From: Bordetella parapertussis
Lineage (GTDB): Bacteria; Pseudomonadota; Gammaproteobacteria; Burkholderiales; Burkholderiaceae_C
Assembly (NCBI GenBank): GCA_945878355.1
Contig: CAMCTC010000056.1
Location: 1-30,919 of the forward strand
DNA length: 30,919 nt
Reading direction: 5' to 3'
The position numbers were made by a program, and so were the translations under genes. Positions 15,608 to 25,310 of this stretch are shown in pieces. Within the stretch, counting starts at the first letter, position 1. The number at the start of each line of letters is the position of its first letter. The notes under the pieces were generated by a model. It was not told the origin of the DNA and made no database searches. It worked only from the letters and a program-made list of their open reading frames with translations.

Positions 15608-16387
15608 CTATTCGCCCAGTCGGTTCTTGCGTGGCCGGCCGGCGAACAAGCGGTCGTGCCAAGCCCCCGGCATCAAGCGCATCAAAGTCACCACCACCCC
15701 CATTTGCCACGGAATGACGCGAAAGCGTTGGCCGGCCTCGATGCTTTGAAACGCCTTGTCTGCAAAGGTCTCGGCGCTGAGCAGGAAAGGCATCGCATAG
15801 CGGTTGCGCCGAGTCAGCGGTGTGTCGATGTAGCCGGGCGCAATGGTCACCACCTTGACGCCATCGGGTCGGCATTCTCCGCGCAGACTTTCGCAGTAGG
15901 CGATCACCGCAGCTTTGCTGGCGCAGTAGGCGCCGTGGCCTGGCAGCCCGCGGATACCGGCCACGCTGGCGATGCCCACCAGCGTGCCGCTGCCGCGGCT
16001 GCGCATGGCCGCAACAAAGGGCTGGAATGTTGCCGCCACCCCCAGCACATTGGTCTCCAAGGTGCTGCGCATCACTGCCAGGTCAGCGGGGTCAGCGCTG
16101 TCCATGCCGACGCTGATGCCGGCGTTCGCAATCACCACCTCGGGCAGGCCCTGGGCAGCGATGCAGTCTCGACCTGCCTTGCCGATCGCGGCCAGGTCGC
16201 AGACGTCGGCGCCATACACCGCCACGCGGTCGCTGGCAAACCCTTGCGCTGCGGCCCACTGGTGCATCTCGTCGCTTCGGCGTGCCACCAGTGCAAGCCG
16301 CCAGCCCGCCCGGTGGTAGCGCAAGGCCAGTGCCTGGCCGAGGCCACTGGACGCGCCGGTGATCAAGACCAAGGGCGAGGCATTCAT
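15608..16387 (-). CDS. Short-chain dehydrogenase/reductase
   Basis: Classical SDR of 259 residues. It has the cofactor motif TGASSGLG (10-17), NAG (88-90), Asn113, and the catalytic triad Ser141, Tyr154 and Lys158 (YCASK). The cofactor could be NADP, judging from Ala-Arg-Arg after the second strand (VARRSDE, 34-40). The substrate cannot be inferred. The C-terminus carries a basic stretch (GRPRKNRLGE) after a hydrophobic segment (MGVVVTLMRLMPGAW), possibly membrane-associated. It follows lptC by 22 bases and is the last gene of the minus-strand kds-lpt unit. The ATG at 16387 has GGAA at a suitable distance. Confidence 0.9.
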   Translation of the reverse strand: MNASPLVLITGASSGLGQALALRYHRAGWRLALVARRSDEMHQWAAAQGFASDRVAVYGADVCDLAAIGKAGRDCIAAQGLPEVVIANAGISVGMDSADPADLAVMRSTLETNVLGVAATFQPFVAAMRSRGSGTLVGIASVAGIRGLPGHGAYCASKAAVIAYCESLRGECRPDGVKVVTIAPGYIDTPLTRRNRYAMPFLLSAETFADKAFQSIEAGQRFRVIPWQMGVVVTLMRLMPGAWHDRLFAGRPRKNRLGE

Positions 16388-16409
16388 CGGCAAGGTTCCA
16401 TCAGGGCGG

Positions 16410-17147
16410 TCATTTTCCGGCGCTTGCAACGGCTTCGCGCCCGGGTTGCAGTGTTGCGCGAACCGGACCGAGCAGGGTCAATCGACGCGCCGTGTGGTCG
16501 TACTCGAGCCCGGCGGCGCGGGTGTCGCTGCCCGCGCGCTGCACCTGCACCGGCAGGTGCGAGCGCAGGCGCTCGAAGCTCAGAAAGGCGTGCAGAAACT
16601 CGCTCTGCACCTGCAATCGGTCGCTGGCGTCGATCTGGCTCGTCACTTGGGCTGCGCCAAGCAACTGCACCTCGCTGGCGTCGCCGTTGGCCAGCGCGCG
16701 GCGGGCGCTGGCGTCGGTGATGCGGCCGTCGGGGGCAATGGCGTGGATCGTCACACCCTCGATCTCGAGCTGATCGGTGGCCGGGAAATGGCGTAGCACA
16801 TCGCCTGCGATGCGCAGCACCTCGCGGCCATCGGGCGCGAAACGCGAGATCGAAAACCGGGTCATCGTGTAGTCGGGTGCCTGGCTCGGCGGGCCGGCGA
16901 CTGCAGCGTCGGGTGGCTGCGGCGTGTGTTTGACCAACCAGCCGGTGGACGCAGCCAGCAGCGCCATCAACAGCAAGGGCAGGTAGGACAACAGCGCTTG
17001 GCGCAACTGGTATGCGCGCGACGGCGCCAGCCTGGGCTCTGCGCCCGGCGCTGCACTGTCGGCCAGCCTGGCATCGTCGCCGCCGATCTGCATCGACACC
17101 TCGGGCAGGTCGGGCAGGTGCAGCGCGCGCGGCGGATGGGGCGTCAT
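16410..17147 (-). CDS. lptC: LPS export system protein LptC
   Basis: Single-pass inner-membrane protein of the Lpt bridge, which passes LPS from the LptBFG ABC transporter to LptA. The 245-residue product has one membrane helix (about 50-71) followed by a periplasmic domain of the OstA/LptC fold: FAPDGREVLRIAGDVLRHFPATDQLEIEGV (given by position, 104-133). It has an unusual N-terminal extension of about 45 polar residues before the helix. The ATG at 17147 lies 8 bases after the kdsC stop, which favours translational coupling. A later TTG near the helix could give a protein of normal length. Context next to kdsC and kdsD supports the call. No lptA or lptB follows. Confidence 0.88.
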   Translation of the reverse strand: MTPHPPRALHLPDLPEVSMQIGGDDARLADSAAPGAEPRLAPSRAYQLRQALLSYLPLLLMALLAASTGWLVKHTPQPPDAAVAGPPSQAPDYTMTRFSISRFAPDGREVLRIAGDVLRHFPATDQLEIEGVTIHAIAPDGRITDASARRALANGDASEVQLLGAAQVTSQIDASDRLQVQSEFLHAFLSFERLRSHLPVQVQRAGSDTRAAGLEYDHTARRLTLLGPVRATLQPGREAVASAGK

Positions 17148-17155
17148 CGACAGAT

Positions 17156-17761
17156 TCAGCGCCGGTCCAGCGTGCCCTGTTGAGCCTGCAGCAGCGCGCC
17201 GTAGCGCCCCGATGCCAGCAGCAACAGGTCGCAGAATTCGCGCGCCGCGCCCTCGCCGCCGCGTGCGGTGGTGACATGATGAGCCAGCGCACGAGCCTCG
17301 GCATGGGCGTTGGCCGGCGCGCAGGCAAATCCGGCGCGTGCGAGCAAGGGCAGGTCAGGCCAGTCGTCGCCGATCACCGCGAGCTCGGCCCAGGTCATGC
17401 CGCGCTCGCCGAGCAGCGTGCTGGCAAGCGCCAACTTGTCGGCGACGCCGAAATGCGCTTCGGTCAGCCCGAGGTCGGCGACCCGGCGCCGCACCGCGGC
17501 TGAATCGCGGCCGGTGATGATGATCGGCGTGATACCGACCTGGGCCAGCAGCTTCAGGCCATGGCCGTCGAGCACATGGAAAGCCTTGAACACCTCGCCC
17601 TGTTCACCGATGAAGAGCCTGCCATCTGTGAGCACCCCGTCAACGTCGAAAATCGCCGCGCGCATGCCCAGCGCGCCGCCCTGGGCGCGCAGCAGCAATT
17701 CGGCAGGGAAGCTCAGCGCGGGCTTTGCTGCGGCAGCTGCGAAGGCGTCAGGTGTTGGCAT
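17156..17761 (-). CDS. kdsC: 3-deoxy-D-manno-octulosonate 8-phosphate phosphatase
   Basis: Removes phosphate from KDO-8-phosphate to give KDO for lipopolysaccharide core synthesis, in the cytoplasm. A HAD-superfamily C0-type protein of 201 residues. It has the nucleophile motif DVDGVLTDG (39-47), the second motif ITGRDS (79-84) and VIGDDWPDLP with the metal-binding Asp pair. An N-terminal extension of about 30 residues precedes the fold compared with the 188-residue E. coli enzyme. The ATG at 17761 overlaps the kdsD stop by one base, so the two genes are coupled. Confidence 0.95.
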   Translation of the reverse strand: MPTPDAFAAAAAKPALSFPAELLLRAQGGALGMRAAIFDVDGVLTDGRLFIGEQGEVFKAFHVLDGHGLKLLAQVGITPIIITGRDSAAVRRRVADLGLTEAHFGVADKLALASTLLGERGMTWAELAVIGDDWPDLPLLARAGFACAPANAHAEARALAHHVTTARGGEGAAREFCDLLLLASGRYGALLQAQQGTLDRR

Positions 17762-18774
17762 CAGACCACCTTGGCGCGCATCAGGTCGCCGATGGTCAGC
17801 AGACCCACCAGCCGGTCTCGCTCCGGCCCTCGTGTACCCAGCACCGCCACCGAGGTGATGCGGTGCAGTTCCATCAGCTCGGCCGCGGCCACTGCGAGCG
17901 CGTCGGCGCGGATCGTCCTGGGCGAGCGGTGCATCACCGCCGCGGCGTCGAGCCCGCGCAGCTCGGCGCCACGTTCGACCTGGCGCCGCAAGTCGCCGTC
18001 GGTGAAGATGCCCAGCAAGCGCTGGTCGGCATCGGTCACCAGCGCCACCCCCAGCGTCTTGGCCGACATCGTTCGCATCATGTCGATCAATAGCGTGTCG
18101 GGCCTGACCAGCGGCAGCGCATCGCCGCGGACCATCAGGTCTGCCACATGCACCAGCAGCTTGCGGCCCAAAGTGCCGCCGGGATGCGAGCGGGCAAAGT
18201 CTTCCTCGCGGAAACCTCTGGCGTCAAGCAGGGCCACGGCCAGTGCGTCGCCCAGTGCCATCTGCGCCGTGGTGCTGGCGGTGGGCGCCAAGTTGAGCGG
18301 GCAGGCTTCCTGGTCCACCTCACAGCTGACCACCGCATCGGCGTGGCGTGCCAGCGTGGAGTCTGACTTGCCGGTCATCGCCACCAGCATCGTGCCGAGC
18401 CGGCGCAGCGCGGGCATGATCGCGGCCAGCTCGTCGCTCTCGCCGCTGTTCGAGATGGCCAGCACCACATCGCCAGGCTGCACCATGCCCAGGTCGCCGT
18501 GGCTGGCCTCGGCCGGGTGGACGAAGAACGCAGGCGTGCCGGTCGAGGCCAGCGTGGCGGCGATCTTGCGGCCGACATGACCGCTCTTGCCCATGCCCAT
18601 CACGATCACTCGGCCGCGGCAGGCCAGCATCGCGGCCACCGCGGCGCCGAATCCCGCGCCCTGGCGTGCCGCCAAGCCGAGCAGCGCACGGGCCTCGATC
18701 TCGAAGGTTTGGGCGGCAAGTTCAAGGGCTCGCTCGACGCGCTGCTCGGCAGTCAGGGGCGGGGCGAAGGTCAA
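17761..18774 (-). CDS. kdsD: D-arabinose-5-phosphate isomerase
   Basis: Interconverts ribulose-5-phosphate and arabinose-5-phosphate, the first committed step of KDO synthesis. From the TTG at 18774 the protein has 337 residues, close to E. coli KdsD (328). It has a SIS sugar-isomerase domain (MGMGKSGHVGRKIAATLAS, HPAEASHGDLGM, ISNSGESDE) followed by two CBS domains (IFTDGDLRRQ, LLTIGDLMRA). I chose TTG because GGGAAA stands seven bases upstream and length fits. An ATG at 18897 would add 41 non-homologous residues and read through the promoter and palindrome. It is the first gene of the kdsD-kdsC-lptC-SDR unit. Confidence 0.93.
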   Translation of the reverse strand: MTFAPPLTAEQRVERALELAAQTFEIEARALLGLAARQGAGFGAAVAAMLACRGRVIVMGMGKSGHVGRKIAATLASTGTPAFFVHPAEASHGDLGMVQPGDVVLAISNSGESDELAAIMPALRRLGTMLVAMTGKSDSTLARHADAVVSCEVDQEACPLNLAPTASTTAQMALGDALAVALLDARGFREEDFARSHPGGTLGRKLLVHVADLMVRGDALPLVRPDTLLIDMMRTMSAKTLGVALVTDADQRLLGIFTDGDLRRQVERGAELRGLDAAAVMHRSPRTIRADALAVAAAELMELHRITSVAVLGTRGPERDRLVGLLTIGDLMRAKVV

Positions 18775-18832
18775 GTGGGTGTTTCCCAGCCTGCGCCCAG
18801 CGCTGGCAAAGGATAAAAAGGGAGAGGCTGCA

Positions 18833-18861
18833 ATTCTAGGCGTCGACCCCGAACCTGTCGC
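18833..18861 (-). promoter_or_regulatory. Candidate promoter of the kdsD operon
   Basis: On the minus strand GCGACA (18856-18861) and TAGAAT (18833-18838) are 17 bases apart, matching the sigma70 consensus at four and five of six positions. Predicted initiation near 18826 gives a leader of about 50 bases before the TTG start, supporting that start over the upstream ATG. Confidence 0.55.
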
Positions 18862-18886
18862 GCTGCGGCATGCGCTTGGGGCGGCG

Positions 18887-18914
18887 GACCCTGTCATGCT
18901 AAGGTGACAGGGTC
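18887..18914. promoter_or_regulatory. Perfect 10-8-10 inverted repeat between kdsD and the antiporter gene
   Basis: GACCCTGTCA (18887-18896) and TGACAGGGTC (18905-18914) are exact reverse complements around TGCTAAGG. The element lies 26 bases upstream of the kdsD -35 and 34 bases before the antiporter ATG. It looks like a dimeric-regulator operator or an mRNA hairpin in the antiporter leader. No regulator gene is nearby. Confidence 0.7.
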
Positions 18915-18948
18915 TGGAGTCGCCAGACGCCGACCGCTGACTGACACC

Positions 18949-20946
18949 ATGGCGACCACTCTAGAACTCATCCTGCTCTACCTGGTGGCTGCCGTGATGG
19001 GCGTGGTGGTCTGCCGCTTGCTACGGCTGCCGCCGATGCTGGGCTATCTGGCGGTGGGCGTGTTGATCGGCCCCCATGCGCTGGCGCTGGCCAGGGACAC
19101 CGCTGGCGTGAAGTACCTGGCCGAGTTCGGCGTGGTGTTCCTGATGTTCGTGATCGGGCTGGAGTTCAACCTGCCCAAGCTGCGCAGCATGCGCACCCTC
19201 GTGTTCGGGCTCGGCTTGTCGCAGGTGCTGCTGACCATCCTGGGCGCGCTGACTGGCAATGCGCTGGCGGCGCTGATTTTCGGCTGGGCTGGGCATCGCT
19301 GGGGACTGGGTTGGCAGGGCGCCGTGGTGCTGGGCTCGGCGTTCGCGATGTCGTCGACAGCCATCGTCGTCAAACTGATGGCCGAGCGACTGGAACTCGA
19401 CAGCGAACATGGCCGCCGGGTGATGGGCGTGCTGCTGTTCCAGGATCTGGCGGTGGTGCCGCTGCTGGTGCTGATCCCGGCGCTCGGCGACAGCGGCTCC
19501 GACATGGCGCGCGCGCTCGGCCTGGCGCTGGTCAAGGCCGTCGTGTTGTTGACGCTGCTGCTGGTGGGCGGCCAGCGCCTGATGCGCTGGTGGCTGACGC
19601 TGGTGGTGCGGCGCAAGAGCGAAGAGTTGTTCGTGCTCAACCTGTTGCTGATCACGCTGGGGCTGGCATGGCTGACCGAGCACGCCGGTCTGTCGCTGGC
19701 GCTGGGCGCATTCGTCGCTGGCATGCTGGTGGCCGAGACCGAATTCAAGCACCAGGTCGAGACCGACATCCGGCCGTTCCACGACGTGCTGCTGGGCCTG
19801 TTCTTCATCACCATCGGCATGAAGCTGGATTGGCGGCCGGTGGTCGATCAATGGGCGCTGGTGCTGCTGCTCAGCGTCGCGCCGGTGCTGGCCAAGGCCT
19901 TGTTGGTGGCTGGACTGGCGTGGATCTTCAGGGCCTCGCCGGGGGTGGCGATACGTACCGGCCTGTACCTGGCGCAGGCCGGCGAGTTCGGTTTTGTGCT
20001 GCTCACGCTGGGTGCCGATCAAGGGTTGATCGACGCGCGCTGGCTCAGCCCGGTGCTGGCCTGCATGGTGTTGTCGATGTTGGCCTCGCCCTTCATCGTG
20101 ATGGCCGCCGACCGGGTGGTGATGACGCTCTCGGCCAATGAATGGCTGCTGCAGTCGCTGCAAGTCACCACGATCGCCCGCAAGGCGATCAAGTCCGAGG
20201 CCCACGTGATCATCGCTGGCTACGGCCGCAGCGGCCAGAACCTCGCGCGCATGCTCGCCCAGGAAGCGATCCCCTACATTGCGCTCGACCTCGACCCCGA
20301 CCGCGTGCGCCAGGCCGCAGCGGCCGGCCAGAGCGTGGTGTTCGGCGACGCCGCGCGGCTGCCCAGCCTGATGGCCGCCGGCCTGGCGCGCGCCAGCGCG
20401 GTGGTGGTGAGCTACCACGACACGCCCTCGGCGTTGAAGATCTTGCACCTGGTCCGCGAGCATGCGCCGCGGGTGCCGGTGATCGTGCGAACGATAGACG
20501 ACGCCGATCTCGAGCGCTTGCGCGAGGCCGGCGCGACCGAGGTCGTGCCCGAGGCGATCGAAGGCTCGTTGATGCTGGCCGCGCAGGCGCTGGTGCTGGT
20601 GGGCGTGCCGATGCGCCGGGTGATCCGGCTGACGCGAGACGCCCGCGACGCGCGCTACCACCTGTTGCGTGGCTATTTCCACGGCAGCGACGACGACACC
20701 GCTGACGAGTTGCAACAGGCTAGGCTGACCAGCGTCACGCTGCCGGAGGCGGGCGCCTGCATTGGCAGCGCGCTGGGCGATCTGGCGCTGCCGTCGACCG
20801 GCGCGCATGTGGTGTCGGTACGGCAAGTCAGCGGGCGGGTGGTAGCCGCCGACGACCACTTGGTGCTCTTGGGCGGCGACACGCTGGTGCTGTCGGGTCT
20901 GCCCGAGGCGCTGGCGCTGGCCGAGGCCCAGCTGCTGCGGGCTTGA
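18949..20946 (+). CDS. Kef-type (CPA2) cation/proton antiporter with RCK domain
   Basis: Inner-membrane potassium or sodium/proton exchanger of 665 residues. Residues 1-400 form about 12 membrane helices with the CPA2 pattern (MLGYLAVGVLIGPHAL at 30-45, FLMFVIGLEF at 64-73, LFQDLAVVPLLVLIPALG at 163-180). Then a RCK_N/TrkA-N domain begins HVIIAGYGRSGQNLARML (419-436, nucleotide-binding GxGxxG), and a TrkA-C domain occupies about 595-660. The organisation matches KefB, KefC and YbaL; no glutathione-specific regulatory partner (KefF/KefG) is adjacent, so I give no symbol. It is divergent from kdsD, as the related yrbG-kdsD pair is neighbouring in enterics. The ATG at 18949 is chosen because the first helix starts there; it lacks a strong Shine-Dalgarno. 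Confidence 0.9.
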   Translation: MATTLELILLYLVAAVMGVVVCRLLRLPPMLGYLAVGVLIGPHALALARDTAGVKYLAEFGVVFLMFVIGLEFNLPKLRSMRTLVFGLGLSQVLLTILGALTGNALAALIFGWAGHRWGLGWQGAVVLGSAFAMSSTAIVVKLMAERLELDSEHGRRVMGVLLFQDLAVVPLLVLIPALGDSGSDMARALGLALVKAVVLLTLLLVGGQRLMRWWLTLVVRRKSEELFVLNLLLITLGLAWLTEHAGLSLALGAFVAGMLVAETEFKHQVETDIRPFHDVLLGLFFITIGMKLDWRPVVDQWALVLLLSVAPVLAKALLVAGLAWIFRASPGVAIRTGLYLAQAGEFGFVLLTLGADQGLIDARWLSPVLACMVLSMLASPFIVMAADRVVMTLSANEWLLQSLQVTTIARKAIKSEAHVIIAGYGRSGQNLARMLAQEAIPYIALDLDPDRVRQAAAAGQSVVFGDAARLPSLMAAGLARASAVVVSYHDTPSALKILHLVREHAPRVPVIVRTIDDADLERLREAGATEVVPEAIEGSLMLAAQALVLVGVPMRRVIRLTRDARDARYHLLRGYFHGSDDDTADELQQARLTSVTLPEAGACIGSALGDLALPSTGAHVVSVRQVSGRVVAADDHLVLLGGDTLVLSGLPEALALAEAQLLRA

Positions 20947-20963
20947 GCCTGGCTGGCAAGTCC

Positions 20964-22226
<1,263 letters not shown>

Positions 22227-22300
22227 CCGCGGGCCTTTCTCCCTAACCACCACCCCGCGCTCCGGGCAGTCCCGGCAGCGCTTGAACGGAAATACGCCCG

Positions 22301-24706
22301 ATGGCGACCAACTCACGCACCCGGCGCAACGCGCCCGCCCCGGCCGAAGCCGCAACGCCCAAGGTCGACGCAACGCCGGCTGCCAAGCCTGCTGCGCGCA
22401 AGTCGCCGGCACGCAAGTCACCGGCACGCAAGTCGGCAGACGTCGCGCCACCGGCCCCGCAAGCATTGCCCGCGCTGAAAAAGCGGTCTGCCGCCAAGCC
22501 AACCAAGCCCAGCGCGCAAGCCTTGCCGCAGCCAGTCGTCGTCGCCAAGAAGGCGCTGGCCGGCAAACGCACAGCGGCCAAGGCCGAGCCGGCCGCTGCC
22601 CGCAAGTCGGCAGTCCGTGCATCGGCGCCGGCCGCCTCTGAAACCCTGCTCGTGGTCGCGCCAGCGGCTTTGCCGGATGCGGCCCGCCAGAGCGCGCCAG
22701 CCCCGGCCAGTGCCGAGCCCGCAGCCAAGCGAAGCCCTGCCAGGAAGCCTGCTTCTGCCCCGGCGCCGGTCTCGCCGCCAGCTCAGCCGCCAGTTCAGCC
22801 TCGCAAGCGCGCCCGCCCAGCGCGGGCTCAAGAATCCGCCGCATTGCCGAAAGCCTCGCCGGCTCCCGCTGCGCTGCCGGTGGCCGCGCCGGCCCCCGCC
22901 GCCCCGCCAGTGGCCGCGCCGGCCCGGACACCTCGGCGCGAGCGGTCGGTGCCGCCTCAGGCTGAGAAGTCTGTAGCGCCGCCGGCCGGCCGATCGCAGC
23001 GCAAACGCCCGACAGCGCCAGCGCCAGCGGCGCTGATCGAAGAGGCTTTGTTGCCAGCGCCCGCAGTCGCTGCACCCACCGGTCCGGCACACAGCGCGAT
23101 CGCGCTGGTCGATGGCGACCAGCGCTGGTTGGCCTGGCAACCCGGCCATGCCTGCCCGCCGGCGCTGCAACAGGCCGCAGCACTGCGTGTGGACGCGCAA
23201 TCCCATTTCGCACCTGACGACGATGCGGCGCTGCCGCTGCTGCTGCGCATGGCCGCCGACCTCGACCACCCGCTGCAGGTTGACGAAGCGGTGTGGCCGC
23301 AGTTGGCGGCCGACCGCGATGCGCGCCACCGTCTGGCCGCGCTCGAAGCCGCTTACCCTGAAGGCCCGTCCAGTGCCGGCCTGCGAGCGCTGCTGCGCTC
23401 GCCGCTGCCGGTCTACCAGTCCGAAGGCGCGCTGTTCGCCGTCGTCGCCGGCCGGGCGCTGATCGCCGATGAACGCGGTCTGGGCAAGAGCGTTCAGGCC
23501 ATCGCTGCTGCCGCGCTGTGGCAGCGCCACTTCGGTGTGCGCCGCATCCTGGTGTTGTGCGCAGCGACCCAGCGACCGGTTTGGCAGCGGGCCTGGCGGC
23601 GCTTTGCCGGTGATACCGAGCCGCAGCTGGTGGACGGCGGCCTGCACCAGCGCCAATCGCTGTGGTCGACCCCTGCAGCCGTGCGTATCCTGGCGCCTGA
23701 AGCGCTGGCCAGCGACGCAGCGCATCTGGCGCAATGGGCACCCGACCTGATCATCGTCGACGAGCCGCAGCAGCTGGCGCTGCGGCCGGCCGATTGGGCG
23801 GCGCTGCAGTCGCCCCAGGCGCTGGTGTTGTGCGGCGCGCCCTTGGCCGACCAGCCTGAGCTGATGGGCAGCATCGTCGGCTGGCTTGACACCCAGCGCC
23901 AGGGCCCGCTGGCCGCGCTGCACGAACTGCAGGCCGCCAGCGAGCAAGGTCGCGCACTCGACGAGCCTGACATCGAACGACTGACCGCCGGCCTGTCGCG
24001 GCTGATGTTGCAGCGCCAGCGCGCCGATCTTCACGACCAGTTGCCGCCGCTGGTGCACAGCGAGCGTTTGCTGGCGCTGGCACCTGGCCAGCGCGAAGCG
24101 CACGACCTGCAGCTGACCCAGGTTCGGCGATGGCTCGCCGGCTGGCAGCAAAGCGGCTACCTCAGCGACACCGACCAGTGGCGGCTGGCGCTGGCCTTGC
24201 GCAGTCTGCGCTTCGCCTGCCACCGAGCCGACCCGGCCGACCCGGCCAGTGCGCTGGCCGAGTCCAGCGTCCAGGCGCTGGCTGGCCAACTCGCCGATTG
24301 GGCGGGTACCGGCGCGCTGCAGGTGGCGGTGCTGTGCGAAACGCTGGCTGACCGCGAGCAACTGCGCGAGCGGCTGGATCTGGACCCTGGGCTTTCGCTG
24401 CTGTTGCCCAGCGAACCGATGCCCGCCACGCTGGACGCGGTGGTGCAGCTGGGCGTGCCCTGGCGCACACGCCGCAGCCCGGCTGGCGCGCGAGGCCAGA
24501 TGCAGCCCGGCCAGCAGTGGCTGTACCTGGTGGCGCAGGACAGCCTGGACGGCGGGCTGTTCGACACGCTGGACGCGCGGCTCGACCTGCCCCGGACCTT
24601 GGTCGACGGTGGGCGCGGTTTCCTGCAAGGCGAGCGGCTGAGCGATTGGCTGCTGGCTGTGCAGGCGGCAGTGCAGGCCATCGCGGTTCCGACGCCGCAG
24701 GCTTGA
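22301..24706 (+). CDS. SNF2-like ATPase with lysine/alanine/proline-rich N-terminal tail
   Basis: An 801-residue protein in two parts. Residues 1-265 are disordered Ala/Pro/Lys/Arg sequence with SPARK repeats (KSPARKSPARKS, 34-45; again at 145-149), reminiscent of histone H1 or AlgP tails and suited to DNA binding. Residues 370-790 match the SNF2 helicase core: Walker A DERGLGKS (390-397), Walker B/II VDEPQ (486-490), motif III LCGAPLADQPEL (510-521), LMLQRQRADLHDQLPP (568-583) and LAPGQREAHDL (593-603). The second lobe (665-770) is unusually short, and the QxxGRxxR arginine-finger motif is not recognisable (GVPWRTRRSPAGARGQ). ATP binding is likely; remodelling or translocation is uncertain. 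The ATG at 22301 has GGAAA upstream. It may be cotranscribed with tgt and the membrane protein at 24765. Confidence 0.8.
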   Translation: MATNSRTRRNAPAPAEAATPKVDATPAAKPAARKSPARKSPARKSADVAPPAPQALPALKKRSAAKPTKPSAQALPQPVVVAKKALAGKRTAAKAEPAAARKSAVRASAPAASETLLVVAPAALPDAARQSAPAPASAEPAAKRSPARKPASAPAPVSPPAQPPVQPRKRARPARAQESAALPKASPAPAALPVAAPAPAAPPVAAPARTPRRERSVPPQAEKSVAPPAGRSQRKRPTAPAPAALIEEALLPAPAVAAPTGPAHSAIALVDGDQRWLAWQPGHACPPALQQAAALRVDAQSHFAPDDDAALPLLLRMAADLDHPLQVDEAVWPQLAADRDARHRLAALEAAYPEGPSSAGLRALLRSPLPVYQSEGALFAVVAGRALIADERGLGKSVQAIAAAALWQRHFGVRRILVLCAATQRPVWQRAWRRFAGDTEPQLVDGGLHQRQSLWSTPAAVRILAPEALASDAAHLAQWAPDLIIVDEPQQLALRPADWAALQSPQALVLCGAPLADQPELMGSIVGWLDTQRQGPLAALHELQAASEQGRALDEPDIERLTAGLSRLMLQRQRADLHDQLPPLVHSERLLALAPGQREAHDLQLTQVRRWLAGWQQSGYLSDTDQWRLALALRSLRFACHRADPADPASALAESSVQALAGQLADWAGTGALQVAVLCETLADREQLRERLDLDPGLSLLLPSEPMPATLDAVVQLGVPWRTRRSPAGARGQMQPGQQWLYLVAQDSLDGGLFDTLDARLDLPRTLVDGGRGFLQGERLSDWLLAVQAAVQAIAVPTPQA

Positions 24707-24764
24707 GGGCCAGACCCGGCGCTTGCCATGGCAGGCGCCGATTGACAGCCTGACCGACTCGGCG

Positions 24765-25286
24765 ATGATGCGCAGCATGTTCACCGACCTCCTGCGCGCG
24801 TTGCTGCGTGGCCTGCGCAACACGGTCACTGTGCTGCTGGCCTTGCTGATCCTGTTCGAAGAGTGGGGCTGGGAGCCGCTGCAGCGCCTGCTCGCGCGCA
24901 TCGCCCGCTTGCCGCTGTTGCGCCGGGTCGAGGCGGCGATCGTTCGCCTGCCACCGCGTGCGGCGCTGGCGGTGTTGCTGCTGCCCACGCTGGCGCTGCT
25001 GCCGGTCAAGCTGCTGGCGCTGGGCTTGATCGCCCATGGCAAGCGCATGCTCGGTCTGGCGGTGATCGTCGCGGCCAAGCTGGTGGGCACCGCGGTGGTG
25101 GCCAGGCTGTTCACGCTGACCCAGCCGGCGCTGCTGCGCATGCCCTGGTTTGCATCGATCTACCAGCGCTGGACGAGCTGGAAAGAGCGCTTGCTGCAGC
25201 GGGTTCGCGCCTCCTGGGCCTGGCGCAGCGGCCGGGCGGTCAAGCGCCTGGTACGGCTGCGCTGGGCGCGCTGGCAGCGCGGCTGA
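24765..25286 (+). CDS. Small membrane protein of unknown function
   Basis: A 173-residue protein with two or three hydrophobic segments (NTVTVLLALLILFEEWGWEP near the N-terminus, ALAVLLLPTLALLPVKLLAL, then LGLAVIVAAKLVGTAVVARL) and a strongly basic C-terminus (RRW/RLRWARWQRG type). The FEEWGWEPLQ motif is reminiscent of conserved hypothetical transmembrane proteins of Burkholderiales, from memory only. ATGs at 24765, 24768 and 24777 are all possible and none has a clear Shine-Dalgarno. It lies 58 bases after the SNF2-like gene and is convergent with the CPBP protease gene, with 24 bases between the ends. Confidence 0.7.
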   Translation: MMRSMFTDLLRALLRGLRNTVTVLLALLILFEEWGWEPLQRLLARIARLPLLRRVEAAIVRLPPRAALAVLLLPTLALLPVKLLALGLIAHGKRMLGLAVIVAAKLVGTAVVARLFTLTQPALLRMPWFASIYQRWTSWKERLLQRVRASWAWRSGRAVKRLVRLRWARWQRG

Positions 25287-25310
25287 GTGCACGGCGCCAA
25301 GGCCGGACGC

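Noticed and set aside
18775..18897. N-terminal extension of kdsD from an ATG at 18897
   Set aside because: It would add 41 residues unlike the family and would read through the proposed promoter and part of the palindrome; the TTG at 18774 has a Shine-Dalgarno and gives normal length.
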